From NCBI GenBank assembly GCA_036346355.1, contig JAYEVF010000041.1, positions 186,001 through 250,000 on the forward strand: a stretch of 64,000 bases of DNA, given 5' to 3'. The first letter of the stretch is position 1; each line of letters starts with the position of its first letter. The DNA is from Rhipidocladum racemiflorum (Eukaryota > Streptophyta > Magnoliopsida > Poales > Poaceae). The notes beneath the pieces were generated by a model. It was not told where the DNA came from and made no database searches. It was given only the letters and a program-made list of their open reading frames with translations. Positions 10,416-21,188 of this stretch are shown here, piece by piece. The translations under genes were made by a program, and so were the position numbers.

Positions 10416-11343
10416 TGATGGCGCCGTGATGGCACTATGGGTGTCCCGATCTTTCGATGAGAAACACACGATCGATTTGTTAGAGTCGACTTTGACGATC
10501 CGACTACACCGTACGACGACGATGCGCCTTAGCAATCGCTAAACCAACTCCAGCGGGTTATTGATCTTGCCGTAGGCACGATCAACCTGAACACGAGGTT
10601 CAATTCCTGCAAGCAACCGAAGAACAAGCAAGAACAATAGGATAAGCAATCTGAAATTGCGGATAAAACTGGAAGCGAAACAAAGTGGAGTCTTATTGAC
10701 GATCTTGACAAGGTGGCTGTCCAGCACAACTCGCAGGATCAAGTTTGCACTTGGCTAAACTAATCAAATAAAACCCAAAACCCTAAGGAGTCGATGTCTG
10801 GCTATTTATAAGAGGTAGGGGCGTGGGAAACACGTCCAAAGCAGTAGGATACCAACTACAACTCTATTACAAGGCCCAAAGCCCACGTCTTCTCGATTTG
10901 GAAAAGTGACGCCAATTGTTTTGCAGATTCCCGTCGACTCGGACGGAATTTAGGGATGGGGTCGGATCCGTTGGAAAGAGGACGTCGAAACCTTTCAAAC
11001 CAGTACTCATAGACCCCAAACACCCTTGTGGATCAAAAGTTATGGTCATTTTAAGTTGGTGCTGTCCCGGAGGCCGAATCCGAGTATAACTTGTGCACCG
11101 GAAGAATTGGCTTCATGCTTGACGTTTGGGAGTCCTTCTCCTTGGTTCCTAAGGACAATAAAATCATCACGAGGATTAAATAGCATTCCATTCATAAAAT
11201 TATCTGTATGCAACCCGAGGAACGCATTCACCTGGTAATTGAATTGTCGTGCCCGAGCTCGAGTAATTGGCCCTTGTATGATATTGTTGGTTTCCATTGG
11301 GTTTGTAAGTATGGCCGTATCCATGGTAGTGATGTCCTCATCA
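10416..11343 (-). repeat. Y1 5' LTR (928 bp)
   Basis: The ends are TGATG and CATCA, and the sequence is clearly related to both Y3 LTRs. It is shorter than the 1096-bp Y3 LTRs mainly because it has one copy of a 175-bp segment that is duplicated in Y3. The LTR start encodes the end of the polyprotein tail (GPITRARARQFNYQVNAFLG), as in Y2 and Y3. The flank at 11344-11348 is tatca; the partner copy is lost with the 3' end. Confidence 0.85.
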
Positions 11344-11678
11344 TATCATCTATGAACACAACAACAAACTTGTCCAAATATTCCATGAACACCTTATTCA
11401 TCATATTCATGAAATATGCTGGCGCATTCGTCAGACCGAATGACATAACTGTAAACTCGTAATGTCCGTATCTGGACGAAAACGCGGTCTTCGGAATATC
11501 CTCTGATCGGATCTTCAACTGGTGGTATCCCGATCTCAGATCAATCTTGGAGAAGACTCCGGCTCCTCTCAGCTGGTCAAACAGATCATCGATCCTGGGT
11601 AGCGGGTACTTATTCTTCACGGTGACTTCGTTGTGTGCACGGTAGTCAATGCACATCCTGAAGCTCCCGTCCTTCTTT
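11344..11678 (-). pseudogene. T2 reverse transcriptase fragment
   Basis: The minus strand encodes KKDGSFRMCIDYRAHNEV through FVVVFIDD, nearly identical to T1 RT residues about 600-712. It is cut on one side by Y1, exactly within the IDD active site, and on the other by U. About 0.85 kb of T2 between the gag zinc knuckle and this point is missing, so U came with a deletion or replaced it. Confidence 0.9.
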
Positions 11679-12978
11679 TCATTGAGATAGAATACCTCAA
11701 CAATTCATCTTGCAAACAACATCTTTCTTCATTCTTACTCATGATTCAAAAGCCAAACAACCACATCACAATGCAGGATAGGATATTGCAATCTCATAAA
11801 CAAGTAGTTAAACCATGTAGGTGTGCTGCAATTAAGGTTTATATTGAAGACGAAACAAATAGCGGGTTATAGTTTAGCAAGACCGCTACTTCCACTTGCC
11901 TTTACCGACGTGGATGACGAATCTAGTTGCGTCCAGAAGGGGCACCACCTGAACAAGCATACTTTCAGTATATAATAACACCACAATTGATCACACAATT
12001 CAAACACGCGTTTCCTACAACCCGTTCCCCTTTTAAACACCGAAAACCCCGATCTGTCCGGATCGAACAGCAGCAACCTCTCTTCCCAATTTCGTATCTT
12101 TTTTCTACTGTTCATAAAAATACAGAAAAATTACAGTAGCTAGATATTGACGAGATCTACAACTTTCATGAAGATCAAAAATTTCAATTCCACTGTTAAA
12201 TATGCCTAAACAACCGCCCAACACAGTGGACGAAATCTGTTTCCAAATTCTGTTCGTCATCTTCCAACAGGGATAAATCTCAGTCCGACGGTCCAAAAAT
12301 TCTGAAAAAAATACAGAAGCTAGGTCTCGACGTTATCTACAACTTTCTAGTTATAGGTTTTTGCAGGAAAAATCATCTATGCCACTTAAACCGCGAAACA
12401 ATACGCGCTGCACAAACTTCCTTCCAAAAACAGCACCACGTGAACATCTACCCTTCCCCCATCAAGATCCAACCAAACCACTCACCACCAGATCTAATAC
12501 ACTCCTAATCCCTAGGTAGAACAGGGGTAAAAGATTGGGAATTTTACCTTGAGTTCCCCCTTGCGAACCCACGAAGAACGCGCAACGATCTCCGTAACGG
12601 AAATCTGTTCGTCCTCCTCGCCTCCACGGATCCTCTTCTCGTTTTCTCCTTCGCGTTTCGCGGTGGATCTTGAGCCACCACGCAAGGGGAGGAAGAGGTG
12701 GAGTGGGGGCTGCTAGGGGGAGAGGGGGAGGCGCCCTAGGGCTTGGGGTGGGGGAGGTGGGCCGGCCCACTTAGGGCGTGGGGAGGGGGAGGTGGGAGAA
12801 GAATTCCCGGCCCAGGCCCAAGTTTTCCTCGGCCCACTGTTTCTAGCCCGTAAACTCCAAATATAATATTAATACGCCGCATAAACTTCAATTAATTAAT
12901 TCCCCAACAATTTCCCTCATTCTTTCCGAAACAACAGAGAAAGAAAAACCCTAGGATCGCTCTAAAGTTCTAGGGCAT
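11679..12978 (-). repeat. U, unclassified LTR-like fragment
   Basis: A 1.3-kb non-coding segment interrupts T2. On the minus strand it starts near TGATGCCCTAG and goes through pyrimidine-rich and gggcc-rich stretches. It ends in text with phrases resembling the X-family LTRs (ctacaactttctag, gaaatctgtttcc, cagtccgacggtcc). I read it as part of an LTR distantly related to X, minus orientation, without visible primer site or target duplication. No protein domain is seen. Confidence 0.5.
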
Positions 12979-13975
12979 CATAGAAGTGCCCTGGCTCGTT
13001 GCAGGTGTAGCAGTGTCTCACTGTCCCCCTGTTGACTGCCTGAGGCGGAGTTTCTGGCTAGAGCTGGGTCTGATAATTCTGATTGACAGGTCTCAATGCT
13101 GGTAGCAGTGTCCTGGTTGCATTCTGCGGCTGGAATCTGAAAAACAGATTTGGCGCAACCCTCAAGTGTTGCTGCGCTTCCTGATGCGATCCCTGTTGTT
13201 GCATCCTGCGCTTCCGGTTCTCATCCAGTTCCTTGCGCTTGTCTTCTAGAATAAGCGCCTTGTTCACAAGCTCCTGGAAATCTGAAAAGGTGTGGGTGAT
13301 CAGTCCCACCTGCAGTCCTGAGTTAAGTCCCTTCATAAAGCGAGACTGTCTGGCCTTATCTATCGCTACGTCTTCAGGTGCATAACGTGCAAGCTGTGTG
13401 AATTTATTCAGATATTCTGACACCGGTTGATTACCATGCTTCAGTGCCCTGAATTCTTCCTTCTTTAAGTCCATTATTCCTTCAGGCACGTGATACTGAC
13501 GAAATGCAGCTGTAAACTCCTCCCATGTGATGTCCTGTGGGTTTTCCTGCGTGGCGTAGAAGTTCTCCCACCATTCAGCGGCGGTTCCTTCAAACTGATG
13601 AGAGGCGTAGAGCACATTCTCATTTCCCATGCATTGGGCAATGTGTAGCTTCCTTTCTATTGACCTTAGCCAATCGTTCGCCTCCAGTGGATTGGCATTC
13701 CCAGAGAATGTGGGTGGATGAGTCCTCATAAATTCTGACAACTTTGCTCCCTGTCGCTGTCCCTGATTTGCTTGGTTAGCGGCGGCCTGAGCGGTGACCT
13801 GCTGCATCTGCTGCATCATTGCATGCATCAACTGAGTCTGTGCAGCAAGGAAAGCTCCAAAGTTCTGTATATCAACTGGCGGTGCTGGTTGGGGTGCAGG
13901 TGCTCCATCATTGGGGTTCCCAGCTGGGCGAGAACCACTTCCATTGCCTCCGAGGTTTCCACGGGTGTTCACCAT
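12979..13975 (-). pseudogene. T2 gag, truncated
   Basis: It starts at MVNTRGNLGGN (13975; the extra in-frame residues upstream are leader). It follows T1 Gag closely through the core (AEWWENFYATQENPQDI..., RQYHVPEGIMDL). A frameshift near 13058 ends the frame at NYQTQL. The zinc knuckle CYTCNEPGHF is still readable beyond it in another frame, and homology stops there at about 12979 where U begins. It is a dead copy. Confidence 0.88.
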
Positions 13976-14260
13976 CTGTCGGTTACTCCAAGGTTTCATA
14001 GATGAGAGGGAACAAGAATAGACAAGTAGTAGGGAAACTTATGCGGGGGAAAGTGTAACTCAAAAACCAACTTTTATTAATTAATTCAATAATAACTTGG
14101 TATGGTCACTCACAATGCCTAAGGGCCTTGCAACACATACTGCACACTCAACAAGCAATTAAAAATCCAAATCGACTAACACTGAAGTCTAACGCCTCTA
14201 AGGGTGACTCTTATTCTATAACGCGACTCGACGAAGGAGTCACAACTTCAACGCCTATGC

Positions 14261-15031
14261 TCACTCGTCGAGAAAACCTCCACTGCCTCCTCGGGGCGGG
14301 TGCGGCGGCATAGGCGCGAAACAATCGCCATGCCCTGCAACTGCAGCTGTGGTTGACGACGCGGCGTCTTCCTCTGGCTCTGGATCTGGCTGTTGCTGTG
14401 GCTGTGGCGCGGGTGCAGGTGGCGCCTCTTCTGGGTCCTCCTCTGGCTCTGGGGCGTCCAACTCCAACACTGGATCGGGGCCCTGTCCATACAGTGCGGT
14501 CTCCAGCTCTGCGATCCTTTCCGCAGCATAGGCGACGTACTCACGAGCATTCTCTAAATGCTTTTTCTCTTCCTCAACCTGCTCGCGAGCCTTCATCAAC
14601 TCCTGAACTGTGTCATCGATAAGCTCCTCCTGGGCGGCGACGAATCTGGCTAAGTGAGTGACGGTGGCATCCTCGTCCTCTATCAGCCTTCGCTGAGCTC
14701 TGTTATCTCGGCGTGGGTGGTGACGGAATACTGTGCCTTCCAGCTCCCTGGAGTAGGTGCGAGCGATCTGCTGCATTGCTCGACGCGACACCTCCTGGAT
14801 TCCCATCTCAAAGGTAGACCTCCTGGCGGTGAAGTGGAAAGGGCGGCTGAACTTCGTCTTCTCTCGGGCATACACCGTGATCTTGACGTCCCATCCTATG
14901 ACCAGTCCTGCCTGCACGAGTGTAGTCCCTCGGTAGAGCGGTCTCTCAAAACCTCCAAGAAACTGAAGCATACGCCACAACTCGGCAGCGTAGCCTCCCT
15001 CACGCTCGGCGTAGTTGTTCTTCTTCTTCAT
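14261..15031 (-). CDS. T2 orf0, homologue of T1 orf0
   Basis: An intact 256-aa frame starts about 200 bases downstream of the T2 primer site. It aligns with T1 orf0 over the whole length. The shared blocks are YAAELWRMLQ, QAGL, ARRSTFEMGIQEVSRRAM, a middle coiled coil (about 135-185) and the terminal GHGDCFAPMP...GGFLDE. The acidic linker is expanded with Pro, Gln and Glu-rich sequence. Retention of an open frame while gag and pol decayed is probably due to size and chance, but the shared blocks show past constraint. Function is unknown. Confidence 0.8.
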   Translation of the reverse strand: MKKKNNYAEREGGYAAELWRMLQFLGGFERPLYRGTTLVQAGLVIGWDVKITVYAREKTKFSRPFHFTARRSTFEMGIQEVSRRAMQQIARTYSRELEGTVFRHHPRRDNRAQRRLIEDEDATVTHLARFVAAQEELIDDTVQELMKAREQVEEEKKHLENAREYVAYAAERIAELETALYGQGPDPVLELDAPEPEEDPEEAPPAPAPQPQQQPDPEPEEDAASSTTAAVAGHGDCFAPMPPHPPRGGSGGFLDE

Positions 15032-15227
15032 CTGTCAAAAAGCGCTCGTGTAAGAACGCAACATTTTAAAATCAAGTGGAAGACAAAAAGAACTTAGCAA
15101 GGGTATGAACAAGAAAGAAAAGGGTAAGTCGAGAATTCATTCATTATCTTGACAAATTTTATCTTTAGAAAATAGGTTTTATCTTCACTACAACCAATCT
15201 AACTATGGGTGAGCCTACAGTCAGTAT

Positions 15228-15240
15228 GGCTTTGATACCA
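15228..15240 (-). other. T2 primer binding site
   Basis: The minus strand reads tggtatcaaagcc, one mismatch from the T1 site, four bases from the LTR end at 15245. Confidence 0.85.
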
Positions 15241-15371
15241 CCTCTGCCGGGACCCGAATTTGCAAATCCGGACCCTCTGTGTATTCCACACTAGTCCAGA
15301 ATCATGCTAGTGCACACAGTCTCAACATTGGTAAATATCACAGTCACACTCAACGAATAATAAGGTACTTT

Positions 15372-15713
15372 TGTAACACCAAGGCATTTAATATGCCCGA
15401 ATGTTACCAAACATAGACTAAACAACATCTAAATATCATAATTAAACATAAAGTACAGCAAAGGCGCACATGCTAAAAACCGAAATTTCGGCAGCATCCC
15501 CTTTGTTTTAACATGAATTAAAGTGATAGCAACATCATGGCAACATATATCATAGCATAAGACAACTAAATCAGCAATAAAAATGGATAAAACATCATCA
15601 TAAACCAATTAGACCAAATCCAACCACACCAACATCTATAGCTAAGCAAAGAGGATCAACAACACACTAAAATTATTCTATACACCTAGTTCATGGCACG
15701 ATTATTGTGATCA
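15372..15713 (-). repeat. X2 inverted LTR end fragment
   Basis: It reads tgtaacaccaaggcattt... on plus, the reverse complement of the X-family LTR 3' end. The match to the minus orientation runs to about 15713, where the sequence turns into plus-oriented LTR. The overlap tgatca (15708-15713) belongs to both, suggesting a microhomology-mediated foldback. Confidence 0.7.
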
Positions 15714-16267
15714 TGAATGAGATGATATACATGATGTGAGTTGTTGTAGGCATGTAATTGTTTGTGTTTGTACCATTACAATATACTTGCTGAGTGATGA
15801 ACTCACGCTTGTGTTTATGTTATTGTTTTTTTAGGTACCATGACACCGACTTGCGGGAAAAAGGGGTTTAGCTACACATCTACACGTAGCTCCACACAAA
15901 TTAGACAGTGTTATCATTTGGAGTCATGATAATGAAAGTATTGCCATGAAACTTGGAGAATTGCTTAAATGTGTGCTCGGTCTTACTATTTGATTCGTTT
16001 AGCTCATGTAGTGGTTGAATGCTTTATCCTGGACTTATATTGTTGCTATGTCACATGTTATTGCTGTTTTAGATGCTTTCCATTATGTTATAACTTGTGA
16101 TATCTTGTTGTTGCTCCGAATCATGGAAAAAAACAAAGGAGATGCTGCCGAAATTTTCGGTATTAGCATTTTCTCCTTTGCTGTAATTTACTTGTAATTG
16201 TGGTATTTAGAGGTTGCTTAGTCTTTGTTTGGTAGCATTCGGGCATATTAAATGCCGGGGTATTACA
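15708..16267 (+). repeat. X2 5' LTR, 5' truncated
   Basis: It is nearly identical to 19979-20147 plus 20845-21188 of the 3' LTR, including aggtaccatgacaccgac and the terminal aaatgccggggtattaca. About 1.6 kb of the LTR start is missing at the inversion point. Confidence 0.8.
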
Positions 16268-16269
16268 GT

Positions 16270-16281
16270 TGGTATCAGAGC
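16270..16281 (+). other. X2 primer binding site (tRNA-Met)
   Basis: tggtatcagagc lies two bases after the LTR end ttaca. X1 has the same arrangement. Confidence 0.85.
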
Positions 16282-18373
16282 GGGCTGTAGGTCCTTGGAA
16301 TATGTATTTTAGTGTCATACCTTAGGTTACAACTAAAAATGTGATGTGGAATAACTTAGAAACATGGCTTAGGTTTTTACTAAAATTTTGTCATAGGATA
16401 GCAACATTAAAACTTGCAAAAGTGGTATAACTAATCTAAAATTTGACACACATGGATGCACAGTAGGAAAAGGGTATGGGTATCATTTCCTTACGCTTAA
16501 ATGTTGTATTTAAGCTTTGATGTTGAATGCTTCATTTGACAATGAATGTTGCTATGTCAATGAGATAAATGATTGAATTGCTCTTGTTGTTGTGTAGAGT
16601 GGGGTTGTGGTACCGAAGGTTTTCGGTCACCTCTTTTTGTTCATAGTAAGGGTGAGGTTTGACAGTGTGGCCGGTTAGCGCCATCACCGAAGAACTATTA
16701 ACCCCTGTAGGAGAAGAGTGCTTACCCTTTCTGTCGTAGATCGGGTAGTTGACTGGAGTCAAATAGAAGAGTTTGGTGGTGGATTCCTTCGGATGTTCTT
16801 TATCGTTCTGTGGTCGGTCTTGATTGGTTTTCTTAGTTTTAGTTGATGGAAACCAAAAGAAAAGTGTTTGGTATTGGATTTTCGCGGATTGTTCCGTATG
16901 CGGTGTGGTTTTGTCTTCCTTGGTTGAAGACGAAGAAGAGGAGTCTAGTGTTGCGCTTCTTTTGGGCGCCTTTCCAGTTTTGATGTCTAGTTTGTTGATT
17001 GCTTTATGGGGAAGAAGCATTCAATTTATTCCTGTGTTTGTCTTTCTCCGAGGTTAAAGGAGTTATTGCGGAGTTGTGCCAGACCTGGCTGTCAGGGCTG
17101 AAGTTCTGTGGCTTTGTAGGAGTAAGTGGTGTTTGATTTCGTTATTTTGTTGGTTTAAGAAATCATCTTTGAAGAACCCTTCTTGTTTCGTGAAAGTTTG
17201 GGGTTTGGTGTTAAGGTTTTATTTGCAAAGGTTTAATTGAGCGCTTGGTTCCCTTTCGAGAAAATTGTCTTTCAACCATTTTCCTATATGGGAGTCCTTG
17301 AGATTTAAAAGTGTTTTGGAGAATTCCTTTTGCATGACCAAGTTTGGGTTTGTCTCATTGCAATTTTGAGAGTCAAGTTTCCTTATGAATTTGGGATGAG
17401 CTTTAAAACTAAAATGCTGCAAACAAAGTAAGTAGTCTTTTGATTGTAATCGTTTGTCCCTAGTAAGAATTGTTGTTTAGCATGTTATGTAGCATGTACC
17501 AATGTGGTTTTTGGGATGACGTATTGTTAAGTTAATTTGTGAGTTGAAACAGTTCAATGCGGTTGTCATCTCTAGCTTGAGAATAAATAGACTACTAGTG
17601 TTGTAGTTTACTCTTAGCGAGAATGAGTAAATGTGTTAATGTGCATGCTTAGAATCTGTTGCTTTGTTATAAAAGTGCTTATGACCCCCGATAATGTTTA
17701 AAGTTTTAAACCTTGATGCATAGTTAAAACATTAAGATGATGTAGACTGCTGTTATTATTAAAGAAACTTTGCTGGTTGTTAAAGATGTTCTAATTTAAA
17801 CATGTTAGTAGAGAAATTTGATCATGCTAGCTTGTGACCTTAACTTGGAAGTTGATTAGAGTTGCTATTCATGTTGTTGCAAAATACTAGTATATTTGGA
17901 AGTATGCAGTTGTGTCTCTACAATGCTAGTATTGATATCAATTGAGAAGACATAAGACTTATTCTTAATGATGTTGTTAAAGGCAGTGTTAATGCTAGTA
18001 TTCAATCTATTTTAAATAGTGGGAGTATGTTGTGTGGTGGTAATTTTGTTATCACCTATGTATAGGGTAGCTAAAAGTAATGTTGTTGGTTGATGATTAT
18101 GCCGTTTGTTGTTATTGATGACTAAGTAGGGGTGGTAACTGTTTAGATTACTCGTTGGAAAACCCTAGTTAAAATAGAGGAAATTTTTAACATGTTGCGA
18201 TGGAGTGAGCTTTGGATAATTAACATGATAAATGATCTTATCCTTAATGAAAGTATAACTTAGAGTCTCACTTACGAATTCTTCCCTGTGGAGACAATAT
18301 TTACATGTTGAAGTCGTTGTTTAACTGAATAAGGTTCGGTTGTCGAGACATCGTAAAAGGTGAAATTGGAGAA
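16282..18373 (+). other. X2 internal region, no protein-coding signal
   Basis: About 2.1 kb matches X1 30005-31900 and the reverse of X3 from about 62100 to 64000. I found no Gag, protease, RT or integrase motif. The longest frame is antisense (16532-17020) and its similarity to antisense text in X1 and X3 follows from DNA homology. The segment before the 3' LTR (aaaaggtgaaattggagaa) may serve as a purine tract. Confidence 0.7.
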
Positions 18374-21188
18374 TGTGACACCACGGAGTGTCGTAACCTT
18401 ATATAATGTGGATGTTAAGGTCAAAAACATTATAAAATGTGGAATTAAGGTTAAAAACCATACTCTATGAGGTTTAATCGCGTTTCCGGGGTTTTGGGCC
18501 TTTTCGGGGGAGTTTGGGCCCAAGAGAAGGGGTTGTGGGCTTTGGTGGGAAGGAGTATGAGTCCATTTAGGACTAGGAAACCTGGTTGGGGCTGGTAAAA
18601 GGGGCTCCCCCTGCCCCTTATGCGCCCCACCTCTCCCCGTGGGCGCCCACAAGTTCCCCCCCGGGCCCGAGCCGCCCCCCTCCCCCTTTGGCCGTTAGCC
18701 CCCTCCCCTTTGCCCCCTTGCCTCCCCACCTCTCCACCACCTCTCCTCCACCCCTTGCTGCCCTAGGGTAGCCTCCCCACCCCTGCACCTCGAAGATCCA
18801 TCCGTTGGAGCGAGGAGCGAGGAATGAGGAGATCTATTGGGTTTTCGTGCGTCGGGCGAAGGTATGGCCATGGGACTCCTTGGGGTTGGGCTAGGTACTG
18901 TTCTAGGGGTCATTATCATGTTTTTAGATCAATTGGTGGTGCTGGAATTGAGTAGATTGGATTAGATCTAGAAGTTGCCACGTTCTCTGTTTCGGGCAGC
19001 ATGAGCAGTCAACCTAGGGTTTGGTGTTTCGCCAATTTAGAGTTGGAATTTGGTCGTACGGCTAATGAAGAAGTTGTACGTAATTTCAATACCTTTCAGT
19101 GGGTATAAAGAACTTTAAATTCCGCCCAGCCGTTTGAAAGTTATGGCTGTTTTACCGAGCGTATTAAAATCTGTGACGTGATTGGAACAGATCACGGTAT
19201 TTTGTAGATTAAACAACTTTAGATTCTGAATCAGTCTTTCCTTATACTTAGAAAAAGTTGGGAAATTTCCTAAGCTACGCGAGGATGTACTCGTTTAATT
19301 GATTCGGAGTCCCAGAACTCAAGTTATGCCTTTTGGAAGGCTGCTGTCCCGACGGGACAGAACCTCTGTTTTTGGGTTTTGCGAGTAGTTGGCAATGTCG
19401 GGATAGATGAGGGTTTGCGTACTGTTTTTTGGACATGATTGTGAGTGTGTGGTGCCTATGTGCAGGTGGTGTGACCCTGGGAGTGCCTTCTACTTCTCGC
19501 CAATCCGTCGCCCGTGGTTAAGGCAAGTGTATTGGAATGGGTAGCAGGTTATTGTTTGCTAGATCGGTTCTGATTGAGATCTAATATATGACATGATCAC
19601 TTGCCATGCTTTAATGATTTCCTATGATATGATGAGTATGCTATGATGCCATGTGTTAAATGTACAAGTTTATTATGATGTTGGCATATTTGCATACATG
19701 GCATGTTACATGGCCCGGGCGGTGAGAAAGCCATAACTAATCCGGGGAAGGTTGGTGAGAAAGTTATGACTAATCCGGAGAGCCAATGAGTAAGTCCTAC
19801 ATCGTGATTCCATTCACCGCGGTGAATGGAAGCGAGGAGTAGGCACCCTCCATCTTCGGGATGGAAGGGGGGAGAGGGTGCATACCGACGGGTGTGCACT
19901 CAACCATACCGGTATGAGTTTCCAAGGAGATATGAGCATCGCATCGCATTGCATACATAATGATGATGATAATGATATGTGATCATGAATGAGATGATAT
20001 ACATGATGTGAGTTGTTGTAGCCATGTAATTGTTTGTGTTTGTACCATTACAATATACTTGCTGAGTGATGAACTCACGCTTGTGTTTATGTTGTTGTTT
20101 TTTTAGGTACCATGACACCGACTTGCGGGAAAAAGGGGTTTAGCTACTGTCGGGGATTGACTATCTGGCAAAAGACCACGGTACCCCCGGGAGATCATGA
20201 GCCCGCCGACCATACGATGCCGACAGAGGATGCTCGGGAGTACGAAACGAGCATCATACCTCCGAGCATACATGTCCGCCCCTTTACTCACGACCATTCC
20301 AAAAACGACCACGAGCAAGCATGCTCGTAAAGATCACGTCATACTCAGGAACTTGGTCGGTAGACTCGGTCAATGCTACGAGGAAGGAAGGTGGCAACCA
20401 ATCAGCCGAAGATCAAGAGAAATCATACCCGAAATTCAAATAACGCGCAGATCAAGGGCGGTAGATCGCGAGTATGACTGCGTGGCGTAATTCCAGGGGG
20501 TAGTTACCTTCTATGTATCTCAAGGTGTAGTATTTAAACCCCCCGAGGATCTGTAACAAAGGAGGGACCCCCAATAGAATACAATACACTGGAGTAGGGT
20601 CATTATCTCGGCAGTGAGAGGCCCAAACCAGGATAAACACCGCGTCCCTCTTCTCCCAACCCGGCATCACTCAAACGATCTCCTCGGTCCGTACGACGGG
20701 GCTCTGTTGATCCCCCATTCAACAAGTAAGCTCGACGGGAGCCCGTTCTCCAATCGTCGACAGCTGGCGCCGTCCGTGGGGACGACAGTTTGATTCCCGT
20801 ACGGATCGACATCCTCGAGGATGCCGAACTCGGGGGATACTAGTCATGATAATGAAAGTATTGCCATGAAACTTGGAGAATTGCTTAGATGTGTGCTCAG
20901 TCTTACTATTTGATTCGTTTAGCTCATGTAGTGGTTGAATGCTTTATCATGGACTTATATTGTTGCTATGTCACATGTTATTGTTGTTTTAGATGCTTTC
21001 CATTATGTTATAACTTGTGATATCTTGTTGTTGCTCCGAATCATGGAAAAAAAACAAAGGAGATGCTGCCGAAATTTCGGTTTTTAGCATGTGCGCCTTT
21101 GCTGTAATTTATGTTTAATTATGATATTTAGATGTTGTTTAGTCTATGTTTGGTAACATTCGGGCATATTAAATGCCGGGGTGTTACA
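18374..21188 (+). repeat. X2 3' LTR, interrupted by W
   Basis: It starts TGTGACACC and ends GGGGTGTTACA. Without W it is about 2.1 kb, in line with X1 (2180 bp). A CT/GC-rich stretch is at 18600-18780. A hairpin-forming block aggcaccctcc...ggagagggtgc lies near 19840-19880. Confidence 0.85.
20148..20844 (+). mobile_element. W, LTR plus primer site of another gypsy element
   Basis: A 615-bp LTR (TGTCGGGG...CGTCGACA, 20148-20762) is followed by a primer-site-like tggcgccgtccgtgggga (20765-20782) and about 60 bases of internal sequence, then X2 LTR resumes. Comparison with the intact X2 5' LTR shows about 48 bases of target (acatctacacgtagc...) missing at the site, so the insertion was followed by deletion. 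A primer site of this kind is common in Tat/Athila-type and related plant elements. A TATA-like tatttaaa lies at about 20529. Confidence 0.75.

Larger units (their letters stand above)
7050..11343 (-). mobile_element. Y1, CRM-like Ty3/gypsy element, 3' truncated
   Basis: Read on the minus strand the order is: LTR (11343-10416), tRNA-Met primer site (10413-10401), a long leader (10400-9152), gag-protease (9151-7286) and the first part of pol (7285-7050); then sequence is lost. The LTR has TGATG...CATCA ends. I recall these ends, and an LTR start encoding DEDI, from CRM centromeric retrotransposons, so a CRM-lineage assignment is plausible but unproven. The LTR lies in the RT gene of T2 (T2 continues at 11344), so Y1 is younger than T2. 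Confidence 0.8.
15372..21188 (+). mobile_element. X2, compound non-coding LTR retrotransposon (LARD type)
   Basis: The 5-base duplication acttt flanks it (15367-15371 and 21189-21193), so the whole block behaves as one insertion in the T2 LTR. From the left: a minus-oriented LTR end (15372 to about 15713), an abrupt switch to a plus-oriented LTR tail (15708-16267), a tRNA-Met primer site (16270), 2.1 kb of internal sequence, and a full plus LTR (18374-21188) containing insertion W. No Gag or Pol motif is visible in any frame. The internal region matches X1 and X3 but lacks about 1.9 kb next to the 3' LTR. Confidence 0.8.

Noticed and set aside
11228..11656. 142-codon RT-containing frame as one protein
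   Set aside because: It runs from T2 RT into the inserted Y1 LTR; only the part up to 11344 is RT.
16532..17020. 162-codon antisense frame in X2 as a conserved protein
   Set aside because: Similar antisense text in X1 and X3 follows from DNA homology; frames there are shorter and no domain is recognisable.
18451..18771. Pro/Gly-rich frames in the X2 LTR as coding
   Set aside because: They come from a purine/pyrimidine-skewed stretch also present, with different frames, in X1 and X3.
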